DNA of 53,008 nucleotides from a virus: positions 1 to 53,008 of the IMG/VR virus record IMGVR_UViG_3300025151_000047. The stretch is one strand, 5' to 3'. The position numbers were made by a program, and so were the translations under genes. Each line of letters starts with the position of its first letter. Within the stretch, counting starts at the first letter, position 1. This document shows, in pieces, positions 24,946 to 31,919 of this stretch. The notes under the pieces were generated by a model that saw only the letters and a list, made by a program, of their open reading frames with translations, searched no databases and had not been told where the DNA came from.

Positions 24946-26636
24946 TGATTAAATTTCCTTAAAAGCCTGTTTTTAAAATAACTAGGTTTGTTCATTTTAA
25001 GGTGTTCTCCGTTAACCTGTACATTACCGATGCATCTATCAAATCCAATACTCTGTATTCTTCTAGCATCGTTTTCCCAGTTTTGAATAATGTTTTCATT
25101 TCTTAACTGCTCTGCTTCTGCTACCTTATCGTCTACGTTAACTCCCAAGGAATCTTCCCAATAAGCTACGCTAGAAGCAAGAACATCTATGCGGTCATCG
25201 TGTTTAAGAGATCCTTTAACTTCTGTAATTCTAGTAATTTGACGTTGTGTCTTTTCCTGTCTGATAACCTTGGGATCAACAACTAGTCTATGGGATGACA
25301 TAGCTGGCTCCAGTGTACCGATAATTCTTTTACTCTTATTACCCGTAACTCTGAACTCCTCAATACCCGCTTCACATCCCATGCGTTTCATTACGGGAAG
25401 AAGAATTTGTCCAAACATAGCATCGCCAAAGTTAGACTCAAACCTAATTAAAGATACTTCTGTTTCCATAGCCATCGTAACGATCTTCTCAAGCGTCTGC
25501 TCAGAGTAGCCACCCTGTAGGCCATCCAACTCAAGAATAAAGACATAGCCATTAAGATACCCGGAGACACATATAGCAGTTTCATCTGCTCCGCGACCAC
25601 TAGGGTCAATGTGCATAACTTTATGTACATAATCCTCATAATTTTGTGAAACCCACATAGGCTCATACAGGACATCTCCACTCAATCCAAAAGAAGGTAA
25701 TTTTTTATTAACGTGTTTAGATGCCCAAACAATCTTTTCAGGGGCTACTGTATAATCACAATCAAGTACAATCAAATCAGCCAACCTAAGGGGATACCTG
25801 TCAGCGTCAGCCAGTGAGGTATCTAGGTGGTAATGCAACGAGAACAGTTTAGGACCAACTTTGGCCTTACGCTCCATGAGAAGATCCAGATCGAATCTCT
25901 CAGGCTGGGTAGACTCTCCGGGCTGGAGATCTAGTTCTAATATATAATCAGCACAGTCAGCAATCTGACCGGGGCTATCAGGATCCGGCATCAGAGCCGG
26001 GAACTTGTGGATCGGATACCCGTCAGCCATCTTACGGTAGATCGACTCAGAGGTCTGAGGCGTACCCAGAATGCGTACACCACCCTCTCCGGGGTTACGG
26101 ATCTGCTCGATCTCCCAGACCTTCGTGAGAAGCCGCTCACGGCTCTCTGCGGTCTCCGAATTCTTTTCGATCTCAACATCGTCCAAGATCACCCAATCGG
26201 CGTGAGACCCCGTTATCTGCCCTGTAACGCCCCGTGCGAAGCAGCTTAAATCCTGCCCGTGAGCAGTCCTGTTTTCGACGTTAAATCCGAAGGCATTATC
26301 CTTGGTATTTGGGCCGGGTTCCATGTGCTGACAGTACGGCACAAGGGACAGAATACGGCGTGTCATGGAGATGAACTCTGTAGACTTATTGGCCGTAGCT
26401 GACATGACCATCACCGTAGTATTAGGATCCTTCAGGAGCAGCCACGATGCGAAGCAAGCCGTTAGGACAGACTTACCGGCACCTCGACCGGCCTGAAGCT
26501 GGAAGCCGTCAGGGCCGTTCTGGAGCTTCTCAGCCATAGCGTATTGTAGTGGAGTAGGCTCCCCCAAGCCTAGATACTTGAAACAGGCCCACAAATGATT
26601 CCTGAAGTCATCAAGCATTTCTTGGGGTATATTCAT
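24942..26636 (-). CDS. terL: terminase large subunit (564 aa)
   Basis: The packaging motor ATPase and nuclease. Residues near 50 contain the Walker A motif (QAGRGAGKS), and about 100 residues later comes Walker B (WVILDDVEIE). A coupling-type motif follows (RILGTPQTSES). The C-terminal nuclease half has HIDPSGRGADETA, with the first catalytic aspartate, and KHDDRIDVLA near the end, with the last. The length matches T7 gp19-type enzymes (about 580). The gene overlaps both neighbours by four bases. The 5' third (about 25.9-26.6 kb) is clearly more GC-rich than the 3' part, which hints at a mosaic origin. It packages DNA at the portal encoded at 49011-50576. Confidence 0.95.
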   Translation of the reverse strand: MNIPQEMLDDFRNHLWACFKYLGLGEPTPLQYAMAEKLQNGPDGFQLQAGRGAGKSVLTACFASWLLLKDPNTTVMVMSATANKSTEFISMTRRILSLVPYCQHMEPGPNTKDNAFGFNVENRTAHGQDLSCFARGVTGQITGSHADWVILDDVEIEKNSETAESRERLLTKVWEIEQIRNPGEGGVRILGTPQTSESIYRKMADGYPIHKFPALMPDPDSPGQIADCADYILELDLQPGESTQPERFDLDLLMERKAKVGPKLFSLHYHLDTSLADADRYPLRLADLIVLDCDYTVAPEKIVWASKHVNKKLPSFGLSGDVLYEPMWVSQNYEDYVHKVMHIDPSGRGADETAICVSGYLNGYVFILELDGLQGGYSEQTLEKIVTMAMETEVSLIRFESNFGDAMFGQILLPVMKRMGCEAGIEEFRVTGNKSKRIIGTLEPAMSSHRLVVDPKVIRQEKTQRQITRITEVKGSLKHDDRIDVLASSVAYWEDSLGVNVDDKVAEAEQLRNENIIQNWENDARRIQSIGFDRCIGNVQVNGEHLKMNKPSYFKNRLLRKFNQ

Positions 26637-26854
26637 TTCTTCTTTTTACCTTTCTTCCATGAGATACGCGCTGGTCCCTTTTTAGTCTTGGCTTTAGAGT
26701 TACACTGAGCTTTGGTAGGACGGCAAGCTGGGTAGGGACGTTTAGACTTACCCTTAGCAGACTTACGCCCACAGGGTTTACCAGTCTTACAATCAATCCA
26801 CCCTTTACCCTTGTTTCTACCGAACCATTTTCTAAGTCCTTCTTTTTTAGCCAT
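26633..26854 (-). CDS. small basic DUF5872-like protein (73 aa)
   Basis: MAKKEGLRKWFGRNKGKGWI is followed by D-KTGKPCGRKSA and YPACRPTKAQC. This is the pattern of the DUF5872 family, known from many marine phages and viruses, with conserved KEGLRKWF, PCGRKSA and YPxC. It ends in a lysine tail (KKGKKKK). The function of the family is not known; the charge suggests DNA or RNA binding in the capsid or during packaging. The start overlaps the stop of the upstream small gene. Confidence 0.75.
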   Translation of the reverse strand: MAKKEGLRKWFGRNKGKGWIDCKTGKPCGRKSAKGKSKRPYPACRPTKAQCNSKAKTKKGPARISWKKGKKKK

Positions 26855-27018
26855 TACTTCTTCTTCCCTTTTTTCTTGCCTCCTGTACCCCAGTTCTTAG
26901 CACCGACCTTTCGGCATTTAACCAGCGCACCAGACGCATAGGCAGAAGGCCACTTAGAGTAGCGGCTCTTCACTTTACTATAACACGCATCACGTTTAGC
27001 TTTCTTTTTCTTAGCCAT
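26854..27018 (-). CDS. small basic protein, DACYxKVKSRY family (54 aa)
   Basis: A 54-codon gene that begins MAKKKKAKRDACYSKVKSRY and continues with KWPSAYASGALVKCRKVGAK. I recognise this pattern (DACYxKVKSRY, WPSAYASGALVKCR) from small proteins common in marine phages; no function is known. Two cysteines, a strongly basic composition and a lysine-rich tail (GKKKGKKK) suggest nucleic-acid binding. Both ends overlap neighbouring genes as TAATG. It is easy to miss because of its length. Confidence 0.75.
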   Translation of the reverse strand: MAKKKKAKRDACYSKVKSRYSKWPSAYASGALVKCRKVGAKNWGTGGKKKGKKK

Positions 27019-27284
27019 TAGCACTTCCACCTTCGCCTTGCTTTTCGTAAACGGCTGTTAGGATCTTTAGCAGCCTTAGGAAACTTTTTCATCTGACCAG
27101 CAGATCGAGCACAGTAGCTCTTTTTACGAGAACCGCCGCCCGGCTGAGGAGCCTTAAGCTTAGAGCCAGTCTTACGGTTAATCATTCGACGGCCCTTTGC
27201 AGTAAGACCACCTTTTTTGCTTTTACACCCGTTGCTGATATTACAGCCGGACATAGCTCCCTTTTTACTTCGTTTTTTTGCCAT
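27018..27284 (-). CDS. small basic DUF6321-like protein (88 aa)
   Basis: The segment GGLTAKGRRMINRKTGSKLK, then PQPGGGSRKKSYCARSAGQM and AKDPNSRLRKARRRWKC, matches the DUF6321-type pattern (LTAKGR, GSxLKxP, KKSFCARM, DPNSRxxxARRRWxC). These are short, cysteine-containing, very basic phage proteins of unknown role. AAGGAG lies before the ATG, inside the end of the overlapping 37-aa gene. Together with its two downstream neighbours it forms a trio of basic proteins directly before terL. Confidence 0.7.
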   Translation of the reverse strand: MAKKRSKKGAMSGCNISNGCKSKKGGLTAKGRRMINRKTGSKLKAPQPGGGSRKKSYCARSAGQMKKFPKAAKDPNSRLRKARRRWKC

Positions 27285-27378
27285 AGGACTTCTCCTTACG
27301 TGGTGCTAATAGTTTCTTAACGTCTTTGCCGGTACTTCGAGTGGTAGTACCACATGCACATTTAAATTTACTTTTCAT
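27265..27378 (-). CDS. very small basic protein with CxC (37 aa)
   Basis: MKSKFKCACGTTTRSTGKDV continues to a lysine-rich end. The CAC pair could be half of a zinc-binding site. The ATG overlaps the stop of the upstream gene (ATGA), and the 3' end overlaps the next gene by 20 bases in another frame while carrying that gene's ribosome site. Length and overlap make it uncertain, but the coupled start and the basic character fit the neighbours. Confidence 0.45.
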   Translation of the reverse strand: MKSKFKCACGTTTRSTGKDVKKLLAPRKEKSYGKKTK

Positions 27379-27629
27379 TTACGACCCCTGTTTCTGGCTC
27401 GATTGCGAGAAGCCTTTTCTTTAACCATCCGCCCCGACTTGGTGTGGGACATATCTTTACCGTCACCGTTGCCGTAAGTACCTGCCTTACGGTTAGCAGC
27501 GTTTAACTTTGATCGATACTTCTTGCGGGCAGGCGTACTATGATAAGCTGTATCGTACTTCTTTTTCTTAGCTTTAGACTGTGGATTTCTATCATAATAA
27601 TATTTAGAATTCTTTTTACCTGCTGGCAT
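27375..27629 (-). CDS. small basic phage protein with GNGDGKDMSHTK motif (84 aa)
   Basis: The central part (STPARKKYRSKLNAANRKAG then TYGNGDGKDMSHTKSGRMVK) resembles a family of small basic proteins that I know from marine phages, with conserved R-KYR-xLN-ANR and DGKDxSHxKxG. The C-terminus is arginine-rich (NRARNRGRK). Function unknown; nucleic-acid binding in the virion is plausible. AAGGAG precedes the start, with a strong hairpin just upstream of it. Confidence 0.7.
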   Translation of the reverse strand: MPAGKKNSKYYYDRNPQSKAKKKKYDTAYHSTPARKKYRSKLNAANRKAGTYGNGDGKDMSHTKSGRMVKEKASRNRARNRGRK

Positions 27630-27644
27630 AGTATCTCCTTAAAT

Positions 27645-27674
27645 GCCCACCTTGGATTTTACCCCAAGGTGGGT
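27645..27674. terminator. 10-bp perfect hairpin upstream of the basic-protein cluster
   Basis: CCCACCTTGG (27646-27655) pairs with CCAAGGTGGG (27664-27673), with an 8-base loop, in the 92-base gap after the 27722-27922 gene. No U-run follows on the minus strand (CAUUUAAGGAG follows instead). It could attenuate transcription, be cleaved, or stabilise the mRNA of the basic proteins and terL. Confidence 0.5.
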
Positions 27675-27721
27675 CTGACTGGCCCTGAAGGTAAGTTCAA
27701 CAGAACCAAGGTAGCGAACAA

Positions 27722-27922
27722 TTAAGTTCCAAACTTAAACGGTGGGTCTAAGTTCATCTTATCAACAGTAGATTCGATACCTTCCATGTCAATTTCGTCT
27801 TTATGATCCACGATAACACGACACACGACCTGATACAGACCGGGGGTACATTTATTAGGATCATCTAAATCAGATAAAAGTTGATATACAAGTTTATCTT
27901 TTAATCGTGAAATATTACTCAT
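27722..27922 (-). CDS. probable terminase small subunit, T7 gp18-like (66 aa)
   Basis: A short helical protein: MSNISRLKDKLVYQLLSDLD then DPNKCTPGLYQVVCRVIVDH. The pattern (LLxDLxDPxxxTPxLYxxxxRxxxDH) resembles DNA maturase A (small terminase) of T7-like marine phages. T7 gp18 is 89 residues, so this is slightly short. The gene lies upstream of terL but is separated from it by five small basic-protein genes. A CTAAGGAG site precedes the ATG. The assignment is moderate because the similarity is judged by eye. Confidence 0.5.
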   Translation of the reverse strand: MSNISRLKDKLVYQLLSDLDDPNKCTPGLYQVVCRVIVDHKDEIDMEGIESTVDKMNLDPPFKFGT

Positions 27923-27930
27923 TTTGCTCC

Positions 27931-28383
27931 TTAGACGGATGCGACAAACACTTCTAAGTCAACATCAGCAGTATCAGCCTGAGCGTTGAACGTATCAATC
28001 TCAGAGAATGCCGAGAAGGCTGCTCCGCTGGTGTTAGCCTCAAGATCGTCGTTATACATACAGAACGTCTGTCCTGCTTCTAACTTGACGTAGGCAGTAT
28101 CACCACTAGTATCTAACATACCAAGGGTAACAAAGTTAGTGTTATCTTTATTTGTAATACGAATATATCGAATATTAGATTTAATAAAAGCTCCGGCTCC
28201 CGCAGTAGTACCCAGAGTTAAAAGGGTTCTAGCAGCGGCGGTATCGATAGTAACAATCCTATGACTAATTTCATTAATCGAAGCAATTGTTAACGTGTTA
28301 GTAACACCTCGGTCAACTCCATTAAGAGTGACAGCTTCGGTGTGAGTCACAGTAAGTGTGGCTGGTGTAATTGTAGATGACAT
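27931..28383 (-). CDS. hypothetical beta-rich virion protein (150 aa)
   Basis: Rich in T, A, V and N with alternating beta strands (TLTVTHTEAVTLNGVDRGVT; IRYIRITNKDNTNFVTLGML) and almost no charge clusters. Such compact beta proteins in phage late regions are often decoration or head/tail accessory proteins, but no family is recognised. GGAGG precedes the ATG, and the start overlaps the upstream stop (TAATG). Confidence 0.6.
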   Translation of the reverse strand: MSSTITPATLTVTHTEAVTLNGVDRGVTNTLTIASINEISHRIVTIDTAAARTLLTLGTTAGAGAFIKSNIRYIRITNKDNTNFVTLGMLDTSGDTAYVKLEAGQTFCMYNDDLEANTSGAAFSAFSEIDTFNAQADTADVDLEVFVASV

Positions 28384-28601
28384 TATCGACCACCTCCGCG
28401 ACCGCCGCCGACACCCTTAGCCACTCTAGTGCGACTAACAGCGTTTCTTCTAGTTTTACCTTTAGTCTTACGACCACCGGGTCCAGCTTTTACATCACTA
28501 GAGGGCATACCCCTTCGTCCACCCCTTTTAGCAGCGCGTTTAACGCCGCCCTTAACTGCTGCCTTAGCAGCTTTCTTTTTCTTTTCATCTTTAGTAGCCA
28601 T
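28383..28601 (-). CDS. histone-like basic protein A (72 aa)
   Basis: A lysine/alanine N-terminus (MATKDEKKKKAAKAAVKGGV) and an arginine/glycine C-terminus. It resembles histone H1-like tails in composition and probably binds DNA. Its end (VSRTRVAKGVGGGRGGGR) is shared with the next upstream gene product (VTRTRVTKSIGGGR), and both have a GPGG(R/K)K segment, so the two are tandem paralogues. TAATG overlaps join it to both neighbours. Confidence 0.65.
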   Translation of the reverse strand: MATKDEKKKKAAKAAVKGGVKRAAKRGGRRGMPSSDVKAGPGGRKTKGKTRRNAVSRTRVAKGVGGGRGGGR

Positions 28602-28756
28602 TATCTACCTCCACCAATGGATTTTGTAACTCTAGTGCGAGTAACGCCTGTCTTGCGCTTTTTCTTTTTATGTTTCTTTCCTCCGGGTCCGGGTTTCTTT
28701 TCACTCGGAGGTGTAACAGATTTCTTTTTCCGTTTGTCATCGTATCTTTTAGCCAT
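28601..28756 (-). CDS. histone-like basic protein B (51 aa)
   Basis: The start is set at ATG 28754-28756 (MAKRYDDKRKKKSVTPPSEK). An earlier in-frame start would put an unlikely leucine-rich segment inside the preceding gene. The product is highly basic with PGPGGKKHKKKKRK, and its C-terminus TRTRVTKSIGGGR matches that of the next gene. It overlaps the stop of the LamG-like gene by eight bases. Probable nucleic-acid binding. Confidence 0.6.
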   Translation of the reverse strand: MAKRYDDKRKKKSVTPPSEKKPGPGGKKHKKKKRKTGVTRTRVTKSIGGGR

Positions 28757-29867
28757 ATCTATTTGGTCCTTGTTTAATAGGTGATCCATGAGGTTTATCG
28801 GATTTATATTCATGATCAGCAGGAAGATCATCTAAAGTGTCGTACTTCCAAGCAATTCCGCCCTCAATTTTTTCAATTTCAGATAAAAACGAGTTGTCAT
28901 TTGTAGATGATTTTAACCAATAAAACTCATACATAGCTCCAGTCCAAGGATTAACATAATTTGAACCAGTTTCTCTACACATTAAACTAACTTGAGTTTT
29001 ATCTGTCGTACCATCAATTTCAATATCTTCTAATGTACCAGTAGAACCGTCGTTTTCTCCGTTTATGCGAACAAAAACATTACCTGAACTATCTTCGGTG
29101 CCTATAATAATAGTATAATAACTATCGTTAGCTAATGTAGTACTAGTAGCGATATTGTTATTAGTACCTCCTGATCTTGTTCTAATTCTTAAACTTCCTG
29201 CACTAGTAACCCAAACCTCAAACTCACCATTTTGACCGGATTCACTAAAACACATTAAATGGTTAGTACTGGAAAAAGATGCCGGGGTTTTAACAAAAAA
29301 TACAACCGCAAAATTTTTTTCAGAAACATCTACATTTAGATTAGTACCGACTGCTGCGTAGTTTGTAATAAGGGAATTACTACCGCTATTTACAGCACTA
29401 CTAAAATACTTTTTTGTACTATCAATAGTTAATGTAGGCTCAGTACCAGACTCAGCCGTAAACTCATAGTTGTTATCAGTCCAGTCTCCCCAGCTTGCTA
29501 CTTTATCAGAACCGTCAGAAGGACGCTGCATAGACTCGGCAATCAAAGCTACCTTACAATCAGCAATCTTACATTGAGTAGGAGAGAAAACACCACCCCT
29601 ATTAAAAAACCATTCTCTATCCCACGGCTGGGGAATAATCCAGTTAACTGTAGAAGCTTCAAGGGTTCCTTCTCTTAAAGAAAGCACGTACTCCTCAGTC
29701 CCCCTACCGAGAATGGTATCTCTGTTCTGACGAATAGAACATTTCTTCTCGTTTTCGTTTTCAATACCTCTGTTCTCAGCGTTTATAGGGCCGTCGATAG
29801 TAAGTGTTTTAATACCGTCTGTTCCATAACTACCGGGAGTATGAGGCTTTCTTCCAGAAGTCGCCAT
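28749..29867 (-). CDS. LamG/concanavalin-like lectin protein, probable virion surface component (372 aa)
   Basis: Residues about 110-370 show the alternating strand pattern of a LamG/concanavalin A-like sandwich. The C-terminal signature is clear: an EFYWLKSSTND helix region, then EKIEGGIAWKYDTLDDLPAD and HEYK. This matches the 'EGYLAWKWGL...LPxxHPY' ending of phage and bacterial LamG domains. The N-terminal 100 residues have cysteines and WIIPQPWDREWFFNRGG. Likely binds a surface glycan, perhaps as a tail or head fibre. The ribosome site GTGAGG overlaps the stop of the preceding 35-aa gene. Confidence 0.7.
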   Translation of the reverse strand: MATSGRKPHTPGSYGTDGIKTLTIDGPINAENRGIENENEKKCSIRQNRDTILGRGTEEYVLSLREGTLEASTVNWIIPQPWDREWFFNRGGVFSPTQCKIADCKVALIAESMQRPSDGSDKVASWGDWTDNNYEFTAESGTEPTLTIDSTKKYFSSAVNSGSNSLITNYAAVGTNLNVDVSEKNFAVVFFVKTPASFSSTNHLMCFSESGQNGEFEVWVTSAGSLRIRTRSGGTNNNIATSTTLANDSYYTIIIGTEDSSGNVFVRINGENDGSTGTLEDIEIDGTTDKTQVSLMCRETGSNYVNPWTGAMYEFYWLKSSTNDNSFLSEIEKIEGGIAWKYDTLDDLPADHEYKSDKPHGSPIKQGPNRYG

Positions 29868-29875
29868 TTAACACC

Positions 29876-29983
29876 TCACTTTTTCTTTTTAGTCTTTTTC
29901 TTTTTCTTCTTACTGTCTTTTTTCATACCAGCAGGCATTGCTTGTTTTGCAACCTTGTATTTTTTACCGTACATTCCGGGCAT
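29876..29983 (-). CDS. very small lysine-rich protein (35 aa)
   Basis: MPGMYGKKYKVAKQAMPAGM is followed by a nearly pure lysine tail. GGAGG lies before the ATG, and the stop codon TGA is part of the ribosome site for the next gene. MPGM...K-rich peptides of this kind occur in late regions of other marine phages. Function unknown; nucleic-acid or membrane binding is possible. Confidence 0.6.
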   Translation of the reverse strand: MPGMYGKKYKVAKQAMPAGMKKDSKKKKKKTKKKK

Positions 29984-29985
29984 AA

Positions 29986-30177
29986 TTAACCTCCAATAGT
30001 TCCATCAGCATTAGTGTTAAGTGCTTCAGTCATTTCCTCGAATTTAGCGGTCTGTCCATCACGGACAGCCTTAACTGCTCCAATTGAGCCAGCACCCATA
30101 ATGGTGCCTAAAATCATATACTCAGCGGTTTGCATACCGCGTTCATCTTTTAAAAAATTCTTAATTTTATTAAGCAT
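29986..30177 (-). CDS. Flp-type (type IVb) prepilin-like protein (63 aa)
   Basis: The N-terminus MLNKIKNFLKDERG ends in glycine at residue 14 and is followed by MQTAEYMILGTIMGAGSIGA. That is the type IVb prepilin cleavage pattern: short positive leader, G at -1, E at +5, Y at +6, then a hydrophobic helix. A charged tail with RDGQTAKFEEMTEALNTN follows. Flp-like short proteins of this form also occur in Planctomycetota. In a phage it might enter the host pilus pathway or act as a small membrane (holin-like) protein. GAGGA precedes the ATG. The function is inferred. Confidence 0.6.
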   Translation of the reverse strand: MLNKIKNFLKDERGMQTAEYMILGTIMGAGSIGAVKAVRDGQTAKFEEMTEALNTNADGTIGG

Positions 30178-30349
30178 CTTTTCCTCTTTCGATTTCTCTA
30201 ATTCTAGCTTCGTGATCTTCCGTTCGACGAAATATAGTCTTTAACTGTTCCGTCAAACTAGCAAGTTGAACATTCATTTTCCATAACATTCCTATAATAC
30301 CAGAACCAATTAACAGTTCTACAATAGGAATAACATCCATGACAGGCAT
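30170..30349 (-). CDS. small membrane protein with charged coiled coil (59 aa)
   Basis: Fifty-nine residues: a hydrophobic N-terminus (VIPIVELLIGSGIIGMLWKM) and a charged helical C-terminus (RRTEDHEARIREIERGKDA). The layout and the charged core resemble the 67-aa product at 5376-5579. It overlaps the Flp-like gene by eight bases and follows the holin-like gene by two. The position suggests a lysis accessory or spanin-like role; sequence alone does not prove it. Confidence 0.6.
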   Translation of the reverse strand: MPVMDVIPIVELLIGSGIIGMLWKMNVQLASLTEQLKTIFRRTEDHEARIREIERGKDA

Positions 30350-30351
30350 AA

Positions 30352-30762
30352 TTATCTCCTTGAACTGACAGCGGACTGCCCAAAATAAAAACCAATAATA
30401 GCAATCAGGGCTGTACGCAACTCAGTAACAAGAAGGAATCCTTTTACTTCATGAAACTGTTCCGTAAATAATCCAAAGATACCACCAAACTCGCCTTCGA
30501 CCCACGTAGGGATACCAAAGAAGGAGAGAATAAAGGGCGCACCAACCATTGCGAATAAAACAGTAATAACAATGAATCGCCGTACCCACGTACCGCCTGC
30601 ACCGCCCCGTGCCTCCGCACGGTCAGCAGAGTCATCAGCAGCAGCTTGGGTCTTAATAGCCAACTCAGCGAGAGCCGACTGTCGTTCTACCATAGAACCG
30701 ATTAATTTAAAGATAAAACCGGAGAGACCTCCGCCGATAAGGGACAGCAATTCAATGGGCAT
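30352..30762 (-). CDS. probable 3-TM holin (136 aa)
   Basis: Three hydrophobic segments: residues 4-22 (ELLSLIGGGLSGFIFKLIGS), 60-83 (RRFIVITVLFAMVGAPFILS) and 115-130 (TALIAIIGFYFGQSA). Between the first two is a charged helix (LAELAIKTQAAADDSADRAE). This fits the phage holin family with three membrane spans (GTA/3TM holin type), seen in late regions of marine phages. It would time lysis by permeabilising the inner membrane. A GGGAGG ribosome site precedes the ATG. No endolysin gene was recognised beside it. Confidence 0.6.
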   Translation of the reverse strand: MPIELLSLIGGGLSGFIFKLIGSMVERQSALAELAIKTQAAADDSADRAEARGGAGGTWVRRFIVITVLFAMVGAPFILSFFGIPTWVEGEFGGIFGLFTEQFHEVKGFLLVTELRTALIAIIGFYFGQSAVSSRR

Positions 30763-30765
30763 GGC

Positions 30766-30855
30766 TTAACCCTCCCAAACGGTCTTAGCAAAGACTTTCA
30801 GTGCTTCCCAAAACCCTTTAAAGAAATTGATAAAGGTTCTGTAAATAGCTTTCAT
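30766..30855 (-). CDS. amphipathic peptide (29 aa)
   Basis: A 29-codon frame (MKAIYRTFINFFKGFWEALK then VFAKTVWEG) begins at an ATG at 30853-30855 with GAGG upstream and ends just before the holin-like gene, whose ribosome site overlaps its end. The pattern is an amphipathic helix of aromatic and basic residues. It could act on membranes near the holin. Very short, so uncertain. Confidence 0.45.
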   Translation of the reverse strand: MKAIYRTFINFFKGFWEALKVFAKTVWEG

Positions 30856-30862
30856 GATAGCC

Positions 30863-31111
30863 TCATTTCTTTTTCTTTAAGTACGCAAAATAAATCGTTG
30901 CGTCTTTTCTAGCCAAAGCCTCAGTAGTTACAGTAGTCGCAAAACTTGCGGGTGAAGCAATGTTATTAAATGACGCAAGAGTCGTAGCGTCTTGACTAAT
31001 GTTTAAAGCTTTCGATAACAAGCTAGGTCCAGATACTGCCGCAGCGAAATTAGCAGCAGTATACGTTTGATAAATCATTCCAAGGGGGTTACCCGTAACA
31101 TTTAATGCCAT
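30863..31111 (-). CDS. hypothetical protein with lysine tail (82 aa)
   Basis: Low-charge, alanine/serine/threonine-rich (MALNVTGNPLGMIYQTYTAA...), ending IYFAYLKKKK. The ending resembles that of the upstream 265-residue protein (AIASYAYKKKKK), and both start MALN. The stop and downstream bases (AAATGAGG) form part of the next ribosome site. Probably a virion component; no family recognised. Confidence 0.6.
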   Translation of the reverse strand: MALNVTGNPLGMIYQTYTAANFAAAVSGPSLLSKALNISQDATTLASFNNIASPASFATTVTTEALARKDATIYFAYLKKKK

Positions 31112-31120
31112 GACAGCACC

Positions 31121-31918
31121 TCATTTCTTTTTCTTTTTGTATGCGTAAGAAGCAATTGCCATAACTCTGGCTTTTGTTTGTTGAGTGGGGCTTGCGGGTG
31201 GAACTGAAGCATCAGGAGTATCCAACTCAGTATCGTTATTAATATTAGTAAGGGCAGATTTAGTCAAACCGGCTGCATTAACTATTCGTCCCAGTTTAAT
31301 TAACTTATCTTCATAAGTATCAAGGGGTCCGTTTAAAGTTCCTGCGGTAAAACCAATTGATCCAAAACCCGATTCGGGACCGCTCAGACCGACAAACGGA
31401 AACATGGATGCTGTAGAAGACGAGGCAGGCCCTAATGCGTTCCAATTATAGTAAAAGATAATAGTATTATCTTCTTGTCTATCTCCTGTTTCAACACTAA
31501 ATATTGTTGACGCAGGTGAAGTAACTCCTTCCCAAGAAATACGACCATTAAAACTAGAAAAAGCTGTATTTAAATTAGTAGTTAAATTTTCCATAGTTTC
31601 TGAAGCACCACTAAAGGTTACAGCAATGCCTTTAACAATGGAATTTCTACTGTCCCCTACAGTTTCTCCAACTTCGACAACATCTCCTGAACTTCCTGTA
31701 TACGGGTTACTTCCGCCCGTCATACAAAAAATATAATTCTCAGTATCGTAAGATTTAGTTTCAAAATTGTATTTTGTTAAACTAAGATAATCACCTCTAT
31801 CGTCAGCAGCAATTGTTCCTGTGTTTAAAACAAAAGCATAACTATTCTCTTGATTGTAACCATAACGAAAGGTACGAGAACTCAACAAACCGGGTCCAAT
31901 ATTAGTATTTAAAGCCAT
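31121..31918 (-). CDS. hypothetical virion-associated protein with lysine tail (265 aa)
   Basis: Beta-rich and serine/threonine/glycine-rich (SYAFVLNTGTIAADDRGDYL; NYIFCMTGGSNPYTG), which suits a surface or tail accessory protein. The C-terminus (KARVMAIASYAYKKKKK) parallels that of the next gene. GAGGA precedes the ATG. It lies directly after the large fibre gene and a small cysteine-rich gene. The function is not known. Confidence 0.6.
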   Translation of the reverse strand: MALNTNIGPGLLSSRTFRYGYNQENSYAFVLNTGTIAADDRGDYLSLTKYNFETKSYDTENYIFCMTGGSNPYTGSSGDVVEVGETVGDSRNSIVKGIAVTFSGASETMENLTTNLNTAFSSFNGRISWEGVTSPASTIFSVETGDRQEDNTIIFYYNWNALGPASSSTASMFPFVGLSGPESGFGSIGFTAGTLNGPLDTYEDKLIKLGRIVNAAGLTKSALTNINNDTELDTPDASVPPASPTQQTKARVMAIASYAYKKKKK

Positions 31919-31919
31919 G

